Positions 9,011 through 17,625 of a stretch of 20,186 nt of DNA are shown here, one piece after another. Made by a program: the position numbers and the translations under genes. The notes beneath the pieces were generated by a model. The model was not told the origin of the DNA. It was given only the letters and a program-made list of their open reading frames with translations, and did not search any database. Position 1 is the first letter of the stretch. Each line of letters starts with the position of its first letter. The stretch comes from Stentor coeruleus (Eukaryota > Ciliophora > Heterotrichea > Heterotrichida > Stentoridae). The stretch is taken from contig MPUH01001252.1 in assembly GCA_001970955.1 (NCBI GenBank), positions 1 through 20,186 on the forward strand, in the 5' to 3' direction.

Positions 9011-9082
9011 TTTATTATTAAGATAATATGATTGAAATATTTGGTTAAGCCAAAAAGTTAAATATTTTACAATTTTTTGCAT

Positions 9083-9440
9083 AAATTTGCAAGAGACTTT
9101 ATATATTAGAATATTGCTTGTAGAAGATTGATATTAACTGCGAAACAATCTTTTTCTAGTAAATTGAATTGATAACAATTTATTTTATATTTTAGTTTTT
9201 CAGATGAAGTTATGATACTGTTATAAGGTTTTTAGTATATTTTTAATATTTTTTTGTGTAATAGCTTGTTTCTGATACAATTTAAACTATTATTAGGTAA
9301 AATAATTTTTACCCTGTTTGATATCGCAGAAAAGTTTGTTTAGCTTTTACATAATGAAGATTAGTAAACAAATCATTATTTCATCCTCCACTTAAACCTT
9401 TTACCAAACTATTATCATAAATATCTAACTTTATTAAAAA
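9083..9440. other. AT-rich spacer with a small perfect hairpin
   Basis: No gene is visible. On the minus strand it begins with the rest of the GPx 3' untranslated region, including an AATAAA just past the SECIS. A perfect 7-bp inverted repeat, GGTAAAA-TAAT-TTTTACC, lies at 9296-9313; it could be a transcript-end structure or chance in AT-rich DNA. Confidence 0.4.
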
Positions 9441-9492
9441 GTAAATCTTCTCAAGCCGCAGACCATTTTGTCTACGTCCATCACTTGAAGAC
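9441..9492 (-). promoter_or_regulatory. SECIS element in the GPx 3' untranslated region
   Basis: Starting four bases after the GPx stop codon, the minus strand folds as a eukaryotic SECIS. The lower helix is GTCTTC with GAAGAT. It is followed by the core GTGA on the 5' side and TTGA on the 3' side, which places U-G-A-U opposite U-G-A-G and so forms tandem sheared G.A/A.G pairs. The upper helix pairs GGACGTAGAC with GTCTGCGGCT (one A.G mismatch). The apical loop AAAATG starts with the required unpaired A's, 11 nt after the core. SECIS elements recruit SBP2 and redirect UGA to selenocysteine. Motif order and spacing match the family; the fold was worked out by hand, not computed. Confidence 0.82.
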
Positions 9493-9496
9493 CTGT

Positions 9497-10018
9497 TTAT
9501 AACAACTTTTCAATATCTTCAATCAATTCAATAGGATTTACCAACGGCCCATAGTATCTAAAAACCTGCCCATTCTTATCGACAATAAATTTACCGAAGT
9601 TCAAACCAATCTGTGTGCTATTAAGTGAACTATTTTTCCTCAAATACTTATAAACCTCACATGTATTCCTTCCATTAACTTCAACTTTTTCAAAAACCTT
9701 AAAACTTACTCCTCTTTTGCTCAAATAATCCTTTATTTCGTTGTGTGTTGAATACTCGCGCCAAAAAAATTGACTGCATGGGAAAGCTAGTATTTCAAGT
9801 CCACGACTGCGATACTGGGCATCTAATTGAACCAGTTGATCTATATTTTTAGGTGACAGTTGTCATTTGCATGCAATATTGACAATAACCAGAACTTTAT
9901 CCTTAAATTCTTCAAAGTTCACAGTCTGGCCATCTATGCTTTTCATAGTAATATCGTAAAAGCTCGTTACTTTTAGCGAAAGATTTTCTCTTACACAGCA
10001 ACAAAGACAGTTCCCCAT
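9497..10018 (-). CDS. Glutathione peroxidase, selenocysteine-containing (TGA readthrough)
   Basis: The frame from ATG (10016-10018) to TAA (9497-9499) gives 173 residues, with one TGA at 9863-9865 (codon 52). It follows the GPx family: DGQTVNFEEFKDKVLVIVNIACK, then TGA, then QLSPKNIDQLVQL, GLEILAFPCSQF, GVSFKVFEKVEVNG, LNFGKFIVDKNGQV and YYGPLVNPIELIEDIEKLL. The TGA sits exactly where GPx enzymes carry the catalytic Sec or Cys, and a SECIS follows the stop, so it is read as Sec. GPx reduces peroxides using glutathione or thioredoxin. Two other catalytic positions are altered: the Gln of the usual GGQEP is Arg (FFWREYS), and the Trp of WNF is Leu (GLNF). The N-terminus MGNCLCCC would allow myristoylation at Gly2 and palmitoylation of Cys, giving membrane anchoring (inference). 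Without the Sec reading, only the last 75 residues would be translated from an internal Met. Confidence 0.88.
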
Positions 10019-10182
10019 TACTGTTTATTTTACAGTGAAAATGGTAGAAAAGATTATCTAATTATAAAGATACAAGGTTTCAGGCTTTTTCTTTAATAGT
10101 CTAAGTCTTGAATTTTATCAACCATTCAGCACTATTCATAAACTTTTAATGATGGGGGAATATAAGGAATTGCTTGAGGATT

Positions 10183-10404
10183 TTATTTTGTAAACTTCTT
10201 GGATATATTCTGTCTTTCAAAAAATTCATATGGGTTTATGATAATTAAGGTTAAATATAGTTTGTTTAGATTACTAATGGCTATGCTTAATACTGATTGT
10301 AAGTCCTCTTGGACTAAGAGAAAATTATTTTTTTTGGATTTTTCTATGATCTTTACTGCATACTGTTGGCTGTTTTTTTCTATAATGCTCTTTGATTTTC
10401 TCAA
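10183..10404 (-). pseudogene. Protein kinase N-lobe fragment (calcium-dependent kinase-like)
   Basis: The 73-codon frame contains QQYAVKIIEKSKK, resembling the ATP-site lysine strand of Ser/Thr kinases, and later IIINPYEFFERQNI, resembling the segment after the alpha-C helix (HPNIINLYEFFED) typical of CDPK/CaMK kinases. The alpha-C helix between them is degraded, the glycine loop upstream is not recognisable, and nothing of the catalytic lobe follows in any frame before GPx. It lies head-side of GPx on the same strand. I call it a fragmentary relic; short motif matches make this tentative. Confidence 0.35.
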
Positions 10405-10704
10405 GTTTCTTCACTGTCTCATATATTTTTTACTGCAAATACCAGTTGCATCAATGATTATTAAAGTTTCAAGTAGTTTTCCTTTTGAAATCTGTATCCA
10501 TATCAAACTATTTATCTAAGTATTCTTTAAACCTATTATCAGCACAGATGTTAACTTTTTTAGCATCTAATCCAATTTGCATTTTAATCCGGGCATAATA
10601 TGTCATTAACACATTTTTTATATCATTAAATTAGGTGAGGCTATATCCTTAATTTTTTTTGGACTTTAAAAACACTTTAAACAACTATTGCAAAATAATT
10701 ATAG

Positions 10705-10920
10705 TCATCGTTAATTACTGTTTTAAATTGGTATTGCACTACCCGTGAATATTGTATTCAGCATCTAAGAGAAAATCCAAATTTAATTGGAGGATTTAAT
10801 CTTGACGAATTTCAATATGCCACTTTTTTAAAGAAATTTTTAAGTTCAAATAAAAAAAGTAGCCCCTTCTATTCCTATTTTTGCATCATAAAGTTTAGAT
10901 TACCTGTAAGAGATTATTAG
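10705..10920 (+). other. Coding-like open stretch without start codon
   Basis: A 71-codon frame between TAG 10702-10704 and TAG 10918-10920 has no ATG but good protein character, including REYCIQHLRENPNLIGGF and LDEFQYATFLKKFL. It lies just upstream of the importin alpha gene on the same strand. It may be the last exon of a decayed gene. I recognise no family. Confidence 0.2.
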
Positions 10921-10980
10921 AAATTATAATAGTCAAATACTTTATTTTCGCATAAATACATATATCTACCGCCAATATAA

Positions 10981-12492
10981 ATGGAGCCAATATTTCAACT
11001 AAGATCAAGTGCATTTTCTCTCACGGACACTTTTTCAAACTATAAACGCCTGCAAAGCAATTACCAAGTTGAACTAAGAAAGTTGAAACGTGAGATTTTA
11101 TCGTCAGAGCATAGGAATATACAAAAAATATATACATCAAAAGACTGTGAATACTCATTAAATTCTTCACTTGAGCAAGATGAAGCACTATCATGCATAG
11201 CTAAGTACCTATCATCTTCAAGATTCGAAGAAAAAAAGAAAGCTACAATTTTAATTCGAAAGCTTTTGACAAGCTACCACGGTAGACATGAAATGAAATT
11301 GATATCTTTAGATCTTTTATCACATATCAAGCTATGGCTAAATAAGCTGGAAACAACCTCGTTGCTCTACGAAGCATCTTTTATGCTTGCAAATTTGAGT
11401 TCAGCTGATGGTTGTAGCAGTATCTTAGTTGAAAATGGATTCATACCTATACTTATAAATCTTTTTGATTTAAGTCATGAGCCAACAAAAGATAACGCAG
11501 CCTGGGCATTAGCTAATATTGGCATAGATTGCAAAGAGTATCGAGATAAAATTGTAGAAAGCCAAGGCCTTGAAGTTATTCTCTGTACTGCAAAAACTAC
11601 AAAAAATCCTGAAGTACTAGAAGATTGCATTTGGTCTTTAGCTTCACTGTGCAAAGTTATTCCAATTTTGGATTATAAGTATATAAAGGATATAGCCTAT
11701 TTTTTCAGTGAAGTTTTTGAAAATTGTGAGAATGTTCAAGTCAACGAAGATATTATTTGGACTTTGAGTAACGCTTATGAGAAATGCCCAGAAATAGAAT
11801 TCTTATGTAGTGAAAAAATCATTAAAAAACTATGTGCATACTCAAACTCAAAATCTCATAATCTTAATCTTCCATCATTAAGGGCTCTTGGAAATGTTAT
11901 TTCTAAAACTCAGTGCTTCACGCAATTCATAATTTCTTGTGATTTTATAGCTATTTTATCAAAGCACATTGCATCATCATATTTTCCTTGTGTTAAAGAA
12001 TCTCTTTTTACATTATCAAATATAATAATTGAAAGTCAAGAATACCTTAATGTAGTGCTTGCTTCTAATATTTTTCCTCACATAATTTCTTTATCTCAAT
12101 CTTCAAATGAAGGAATACAAATCGAAGCTATATGGGTTTTAATCAACTCCTGCAGCATGTCAACAAAAAAAAATATAGACCGAATAATTGATTTAAGGCT
12201 AATAGAAGCTCTATCTAATGCTCTAATGAATAATTCAAGTAAAATAAAACTTATTGCACTCAAGTCAATAGATACTATTTTAACTCTAGGTGATTCATAC
12301 TATACTAATTCAAAAACAAATGAATTTATAGCACAACTTGAACTATGTCGTGGCCTAGAAATAATTGAAAATTTAGCTCATTGCAATATTAAAGAAATAA
12401 GCTCAACAGCTGAAAATATTTTAAAGCACTCTTCAATAAAAAAGGATGAATCACTAGAGTCAAATTCTATGCCTCAAGTTTTTTCTTTGTAA
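10981..12492 (+). CDS. Divergent importin alpha (karyopherin alpha), ARM-repeat protein
   Basis: The 503-aa protein has the importin alpha layout. An N-terminal basic helix at about 20-46 (NYKRLQ, then ELRKLKREIL) resembles the importin-beta-binding domain but has fewer Arg/Lys clusters. Armadillo repeats follow from about residue 65. Hallmarks are LYEASFMLANLSS (129-141), DNAAWALANIGIDCKEYRDKI (171-191), close to the family's EQAVWALGNIAGD-x-x-x-YRD, then CIWSLASLC, DIIWTLSNAYEKCP and AIWVLINSC. Importin alpha carries NLS-bearing cargo into the nucleus with importin beta. The Trp/Asn ladder that binds the NLS is partly kept (W175/N179) and partly lost (F/M in the first repeat, S for N in the third). 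Ends at TAA; all Trp are TGG. It could be a specialised paralogue rather than the main receptor. Confidence 0.85.
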   Translation: MEPIFQLRSSAFSLTDTFSNYKRLQSNYQVELRKLKREILSSEHRNIQKIYTSKDCEYSLNSSLEQDEALSCIAKYLSSSRFEEKKKATILIRKLLTSYHGRHEMKLISLDLLSHIKLWLNKLETTSLLYEASFMLANLSSADGCSSILVENGFIPILINLFDLSHEPTKDNAAWALANIGIDCKEYRDKIVESQGLEVILCTAKTTKNPEVLEDCIWSLASLCKVIPILDYKYIKDIAYFFSEVFENCENVQVNEDIIWTLSNAYEKCPEIEFLCSEKIIKKLCAYSNSKSHNLNLPSLRALGNVISKTQCFTQFIISCDFIAILSKHIASSYFPCVKESLFTLSNIIIESQEYLNVVLASNIFPHIISLSQSSNEGIQIEAIWVLINSCSMSTKKNIDRIIDLRLIEALSNALMNNSSKIKLIALKSIDTILTLGDSYYTNSKTNEFIAQLELCRGLEIIENLAHCNIKEISSTAENILKHSSIKKDESLESNSMPQVFSL

Positions 12493-12678
12493 GATAATAG
12501 ATTTCTTCAATTACTTCTTTTATATTAAAAACCTTATGATATTCTATTTGAAACTTTTCTTTCAAGTCAAAACAATAATTTCTACTCTAAAAATCTAAGT
12601 ATGCCAAACAATATCAAAGCTTTATTATTGAATATCTAAAATCATAAAAAATATCAATCCATTACACTTAACTTTCTA

Positions 12679-13176
12679 CTAATAACAACAAGCTTTAGTT
12701 TTCATCAGTTTTTCTTCTAACTGTTTTACAGTTCCAAGTATATCCTTCAATATATTCATCTGTTGTAAATGCTTAACTTTAAATGTATCAATATTCACGT
12801 TTTTTCTTGGAGTTTTTTTAGTTGTATAAGAACTTACAATTTTTTCGAACTTTTCCTTACAAATCATATGCTGCTTAACTTCTTTTTCATAAAGATTCTT
12901 AATGCTATTAATCTGATCTTGTATTTCTTGAACTTTTTGAAGGTAAACATGATTTTTGTCATTAGGATCATAAGTTTCATGAGCTTCACTATACTTTTTA
13001 TCCTCACCCAAAGTCATTTCCCCAACCAGCTTCCCAATTTCAAGCAGTCCTCCGAATGAAAAACTGCTTTTGTCTAAATGACTTATAGATAGACTTGGGG
13101 AGAATGGTCTCATTATATAATCATCATTATATGAAAGATTATCAGATGCAAGGACATTCGTTTCTTTATTCTTCAT
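12679..13176 (-). CDS. Hypothetical coiled-coil protein, 165 aa
   Basis: An intact frame starts MKNKETNVLASDN and ends KTKACCY with TAA. The first third is Ser-rich (RPFSPSLSISHLDKSSFSFGG) and probably disordered. Residues from about 75 to 160 form charged heptad-like helices (VYLQKVQEIQDQINSIKNLY and VKQLEEKLMKT). No membrane segment or known domain is visible. The terminal CC-Y might be a lipidation-type Cys pair, but this is speculative. It converges with the importin alpha gene, with about 190 bp between their stop codons. The frame remains open in AT-rich DNA with balanced composition, so a real gene is likely. Family not recognised. Confidence 0.6.
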   Translation of the reverse strand: MKNKETNVLASDNLSYNDDYIMRPFSPSLSISHLDKSSFSFGGLLEIGKLVGEMTLGEDKKYSEAHETYDPNDKNHVYLQKVQEIQDQINSIKNLYEKEVKQHMICKEKFEKIVSSYTTKKTPRKNVNIDTFKVKHLQQMNILKDILGTVKQLEEKLMKTKACCY

Positions 13177-13479
13177 ATATATTATATCTGAAGTTATATA
13201 TAGTCATGTTCGTTAAAATCTTATTTAAACTTTAATAAACATAATTTTTTAGTGATATGCAAAATTAATAATAAATTTATGTATCTGTTAGAAACTTAGC
13301 AAATAATTAATTGTGTAGGTTTTATTATATAAAGATATTTACGATAAAAAGTTAAAGTAATGATAGACTTGTTGCTAAATTTGTGAGCATTTTAGAGAAT
13401 ATAAGACACTATAATATGAAATCTTTTGTAGTAAGGAAAAGGACATCTCCAAGATAGCCTTAATCTAAGGTAGCATCAT

Positions 13480-14230
13480 ATGAAAAAATATTCCAAAATC
13501 AGCTTAAACTTGTGACTCGCCAGGAACTAGTAAACAGATAAAACTGAATAGGATAAAGAAATTTTTAGAGAAAGCATAATGAATGGGATCAAAAAATAGA
13601 GCTTAAAGGCTAAAAGTTACTAGGCGAATTGCCATTAAAAATATAATAAAATCAATATACAAGTAAGTATAAAAAAGGTTAAAAAAATCATCAAAGGAGC
13701 AGAAAATCTGATGAACTTTCAGCATATATTTTAAAATGCTAAATATGCAAGAATTAGAGATTTAAAAAACAAACCCCTGAATGATAATTTATATGCAACT
13801 AAATCAATAATCATAGTAGCGATATGATATTATATAAATACTTGCTTTATCAAGACAACTTATTGAGAATATTTAAAATGCATTAAAAGCACAAAAGGCA
13901 TTAGGGATGAAGTTTGAGTTTATATTTGTTAGAATGCTTAAAGCTATACCTGAAAAAGCGACTTATTGAAAAATGAACTAAAATATGTATTGGATGAAGA
14001 CTATACTGATATGAAGTCTTTGAGGTTAAAGTATCAGGCTGGGCTTGATACTGAAGCTAAACCATTTGATAACTTTGTTAAAGCTGTACAAGAAGAAGAA
14101 AACAATAGAAACATTATAGCAGACTTTAGAGAAAATATGAAAAAGAGGACAATATTTCACCTAAAGAGCGTGATAAAAAAAATTGTGAAAAATTTGAAGA
14201 AAATAATATATAAATATGTTATCTACTAAG
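13480..14230 (+). pseudogene. Decayed gene of unknown function
   Basis: Coding character shifts between frames. About 13485-13530 reads FQNQLKLVTRQELVN. 13565-13800 holds basic segments with TAA/TAG codons. A frame near 13690-13830 reads VKKIIKGAENLMNFQHIF, then KYARIRDLKNKPLNDNLYATKS. About 13850-13965 reads MKFEFIFVRMLKAIPEKATY. An 87-codon ORF from 13966 contains YVLDEDYTDMKSLRLKYQAG and FDNFVKAVQEEENNRNII; near 14145 the better reading moves to another frame (DNISPKERDKKNCEKFEE). A 15-nt GTAAGTATAAAAAAG at 13663-13677 could be a relic heterotrich-type intron. I cannot name the family. Confidence 0.4.
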
Positions 14231-14675
14231 ACTGAGGCCACAAAAAGATGTCTTATTATCCAATAATAATACCTTTCAAATTAAATTTGTATTTATCTAT
14301 TTTTAGATGATAGTTCTTCATTATATTAGCAAAACCTCTAGGTAAACTATTTTATTTTAATAATAGCATCTTTCATCAACATGAATTTACTAATCCTATG
14401 CAATCAGTTACAATCATCTTAAAATCCATTAAAATTCTCATTATGCATTCACACCCAACTTTTCTCATTATTTTTCTAATACTCTCAATCAAAAATCTTC
14501 ATCTCTATTAAACCTTTTTTCAAATCAAACTATATCATATAATCATAAAAAACTATTCCTATATTCAATGCAGCATTTAATTTTCTAATAATCCTTCTCT
14601 ACACATAAAATAATAATATCAACTATCAATAATCTATTATAAGAGAAGTTAAATTTATTCGATGAAAATTTCAAA
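14231..14675. other. AT-rich spacer upstream of the LITAF-like gene
   Basis: No gene is supported. A short minus-strand open piece near 14270-14345 (reading PRGFANIMKNYHLKI) is too brief to call. The last few hundred bases should contain the promoter of the 14676 gene, but no recognisable element is seen. Confidence 0.35.
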
Positions 14676-15452
14676 ATGCAAACTAAACAAACTGTACCTC
14701 TTCAGCAACCGCTCAATTCTATCAACACTGACCCTTCATCTATAGTTAAGCTAGGCCCTTCACATAATCAAGGTCTGAACTCTCATATAACAAAGCTAGC
14801 TTTTCAGTTTACAGAGGTGGTGGGTAATTTCGAAGTCCATGAAGACTCAAAGCCATTTAAAAAACTAAAGTTTGAAAATACTGGAGAATTGAAAACACTA
14901 GACATAAATTCCAAGGATATGGAACTTTCTGAAGTGATATCTTCTTTTTCATTTAGTTACGAAGAGCCAAAAGAAAAAGAAAATTCAAAAATTCCCAATA
15001 TTCATACATTTGACCAAAAACTGAGAAATCATGATAGTAAACTTTCACCTCGCTCTAAAAGGTCGGAAAAATATTCTACGATTTATACTTTGAGTAGTGA
15101 CTCTTCTAAATTGCCAGATGACATATTTGAAATAGAAAAAGCAGGTTCAGGAAAAATAGCTCAACATTTAGAAGACCGTGATAGGGAAAGAGAAAAAGAG
15201 AATATACCTAGTAGAAGCAAAGAGTATCTTGAATTTCTTCCAGCTAAAAAATTCTGCAAAAAATGTAATACTGAAGTTAATACAACAATTAGAATGGAAA
15301 TGCCAACAATGCCTTTGTAAGATTTATGCAGTTGGAAAAGGATTTGTTGTGCGAATTGTGAGATAGACACACTTGAAAGGTTCCAAAGGATTCTCCATGT
15401 ATGCGTTTATTGTAAGAAGGTTGTTCATGTCGTGACACCTAGTTTATACTAA
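14676..15452 (+). CDS. LITAF-like zinc-binding protein, two exons with a 15-nt intron
   Basis: Exons 14676-15316 and 15332-15452 give 253 residues. Residues 1-185 are hydrophilic, Ser/Lys/Glu-rich and probably disordered. The C-terminal domain contains FCKKC (Cys194, Cys197), then MPFWKRICCANCEID (Cys219, 220, 223) and LHVCVYCKK (Cys238, 241). This paired Cys arrangement around a hydrophobic/aromatic centre is that of LITAF/SIMPLE domains, which bind zinc and sit as a monotopic anchor on endosomal or lysosomal membranes. The central hydrophobic stretch is short here, so membrane insertion is less certain. Without removal of the intron the frame ends at a TAA at 15318-15320, before the second half of the zinc site; its removal joins PTMP to FWKRICC and completes the domain. 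The ATG at 14662 is out of frame. Confidence 0.8.
15317..15331 (+). other. 15-nt spliceosomal intron
   Basis: GTAAGATTTATGCAG begins with GTAAG, ends with CAG, contains an in-frame TAA, and its removal reconstitutes the LITAF-type Cys domain in one frame. Introns of 15-16 nt are known from heterotrich ciliates such as Stentor and Blepharisma. Confidence 0.8.
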
Positions 15453-16434
15453 ATAATGCTTATATTCAAAGCTTTATAGATTAAAATTAAGAATATATAG
15501 AAAAGGTAAAAGATGATATTTTGTTGTTATAAGTATGAAAGTGTTATGCTTATATTTATATTTTAAAAGGTTATCTAACAACTTCATGCTCGATTAAAAG
15601 TTATACCTAAAAACTTTTTGTTCATATAACAATAATCTATTATACCAATCATTAAATAAATTTTTAATTTGAATTATAAGAGAATTGTCAATTGATGAGA
15701 AATTAGAGGAATCGTTAATATAAAAATTTAAATTATCATTCCTGAATATTTTATTTCCTGTAAATAAGATTTAAAATATTTTAGAAATATAAACCAGTTT
15801 AATAGTTTTCATTGGAGAATCTAAATTATTTGCTAGCATCTTAAATATATTTCATTTCCATAAAGGTATTAGAGAAAACTAAACATAATAGGAAAAATAT
15901 AGATACATATATATAAAGATATTTGAAATGCTTAGGCATTTTACTTTATAATACATTAAGTAAAGTATCATAAAGTAATAATCAAGAATCAAGGATTAAT
16001 CTAAGTAAATTTTTAAAAATTAAGATACTAGAAAATTTTAAAGAAATATAGTAAAACCAGCACTAAAATTTCTTAAATCTATTAAACTTATTATTTTTAT
16101 TAGTATAGATTTTAGTTTATAGGATTTAAAATCAGTTTACTTAATTTAGGTATTAATTAAACTATCAATTTGCGCAGAATCTTTCTTTTCTATATAAAAT
16201 ATCACTTTTATCTGTAGCAATGTTTTGGATAAAATTTTGAACCATACTCCATTAATTAATTTATGAAATATCAAATCAAATTTATTTTCTACTATTGTTC
16301 AAAGTTGTTTTTCATACTCAAACTTGAAGGGAAATTAAGTCAAGAGCAATTCTAAAATCATTTTCTATTATATTTAGAATAATGTGACTTAAATAGCATC
16401 TATTTTTGAGATTTTATGTGTTCTTTGGAGTTCA
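15453..16434. other. AT-rich gene desert
   Basis: Dense stops in all frames and very high AT content. The only structure I noticed is a small palindrome AAATGC-TTAG-GCATTT near 15926-15941. Nothing supports a gene. Confidence 0.5.
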
Positions 16435-16678
16435 TTCCTGAGATAAACAGCATTCTTCTGTTGGCCTGCTGTTTGATAGCTTTGTTGCGTAGTTGCTTAA
16501 AGATAAGCAGAGCTTTGTTTGATTTTAATGCAGATAGCCTTAGATGAAGAACTAGTTTCTAGCTCTTCAGTCCTACGCTATTTAGTCTTAAATTTTATTA
16601 TAGTGCAGATAGCCTTAGATGAAGAACTAGTTTCTAGCTCTTCAGTCCTACGCTATTTAGTCTTAAATTTTATTATAG
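16435..16678. ncRNA. GC-richer structured island, candidate non-coding RNA locus
   Basis: Inside the AT desert this segment has visibly more G and C than its flanks but no coding frame. It holds an 8-bp inverted repeat, AAACAGCA (16445-16452) with TGCTGTTT (16467-16474), and the 75-bp tandem duplication, whose unit folds back on itself. In AT-rich genomes, structured RNA genes often stand out this way. No known RNA family (tRNA, rRNA, snRNA) is recognised and the strand is unknown. Confidence 0.3.
16529..16678. repeat. Perfect 75-bp tandem duplication containing an inverted repeat
   Basis: Copies at 16529-16603 and 16604-16678 appear identical by eye. Each unit contains an 11-bp stem with one mismatch, TGAAGAACTAG-TTT-CTAGCTCTTCA, and an outer ATAGC/GCTAT pairing. 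Identity implies a recent duplication. Confidence 0.9.
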
Positions 16679-17094
16679 TTTGAAATTGCAAATAAGGGGG
16701 TTTATATTTCAGATAAAGATTTAACTGAAATTTAAAATTGTGGTTTATTGTTTGTATTAATGTATTGGAATTTTATGAGGGAATTAGAATATTTTAATGC
16801 AGATTGATTAGATTTGTGCATAGAATAATTTTTATAAAATTGATGAATGATTGAAAATATGATATGAATGAAAATAGTATAAGCTTAAATCACTTGCTAT
16901 ATACTTGCTTCAAAAACTTAGCATATTCAGTATATTATTATAGTATATAATTCTGTTATTTTTACAAATTTCAAATAATTTTACTTATATTCATAACATA
17001 AACAACAATAATTTAACTACTTAAAATCTCAAGTAAGTTTTTAAAGGCAATTCATATCGTAGTAATCAATTCATTAAATCATAATTAAAACTAA
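16679..17094. other. AT-rich spacer
   Basis: No ORF, repeat or RNA-like structure is evident between the tandem duplication and the end of the small minus-strand ORF. Confidence 0.45.
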
Positions 17095-17364
17095 TCAGAT
17101 ATAACTAAAGAAAGATCGTTTTTTCAAGCTCTTATCATTGTCTTTAATAACTCTTATAAGCTTTCTAGACAGACCAAATTCCTTTTCAATTTCCCTAACA
17201 GACTTCTGATGTATTTGACTCATTATCAGCTTACTATATTTTTCAACCAACGGTATTGATGATATATCAGTTGTTATAAGTTCAGATCTAATATTTGAAG
17301 GATATTTAAGATACTCTGTTCCTGATTTCTTGCCAAGTAAAAGCATAATATAAATGTCATCCAT
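17095..17364 (-). CDS. Hypothetical small protein with possible helix-turn-helix
   Basis: An 89-codon frame starts MDDIYIMLLLGKK and ends SFFSYI with TAA. Its second half (HQKSVREIEKEFGLSRKLIRVIKDN) has the helix-turn-helix rhythm of homeodomain-like or transposase DNA-binding segments: R-E-I-x-x-x-F-G-L-S-x-x-x-I-x-x-x-I. The protein is short for such families and might be complete, or the remnant of a larger gene. A G/C-run patch (GGGGG and CCCC near 17399-17412) lies just upstream of its start. Neither a fold nor a partner can be established from the sequence alone. Confidence 0.4.
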   Translation of the reverse strand: MDDIYIMLLLGKKSGTEYLKYPSNIRSELITTDISSIPLVEKYSKLIMSQIHQKSVREIEKEFGLSRKLIRVIKDNDKSLKKRSFFSYI

Positions 17365-17490
17365 ATTGTTTGTAGGCCCCAGAATATGCTATTAAAATTG
17401 GGGGTAGTCCCCTCCTATTTGCTAAATTTCATATGAATTTTATGTCATTTTCTGAATACCCACACAATTTTCATATCAAATTCTAAATTA

Positions 17491-17625
17491 TAACTATTGC
17501 TCACATATATCCAAGTATTTCGAATCAATTTTCAAGCATGTTCAAAGCAGAGTATCCTAACTATTGCTCACATATATCCAAGTATTTCAAATCAATTTTC
17601 AAGCATGTTCAAAGCAGAGTATCCT
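17491..17625. repeat. 67-bp tandem duplication
   Basis: Two copies (17491-17557 and 17558-17624) start TAACTATTGCTCAC and differ at one noted position (G at 17522, A at 17589). The unit length is not a multiple of three, so the duplication would break any frame running through it. Confidence 0.88.

Noticed and set aside
10199-10519. Plus-strand 106-codon ORF (MDIFCLSKNSYGF...)
   Set aside because: Phe/Ile/Leu-rich antisense shadow of the kinase-like minus-strand fragment; no independent support.
12769-13059. Plus-strand 96-codon hydrophobic ORF
   Set aside because: Antisense of the 165-aa coiled-coil gene; the hydrophobic composition is the mirror of Lys/Glu-rich codons.
15161-15370. Minus-strand 69-codon and plus-strand 62-codon ORFs over the LITAF-like gene
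   Set aside because: Shadows of the real frame, which is explained by the 15-nt intron.
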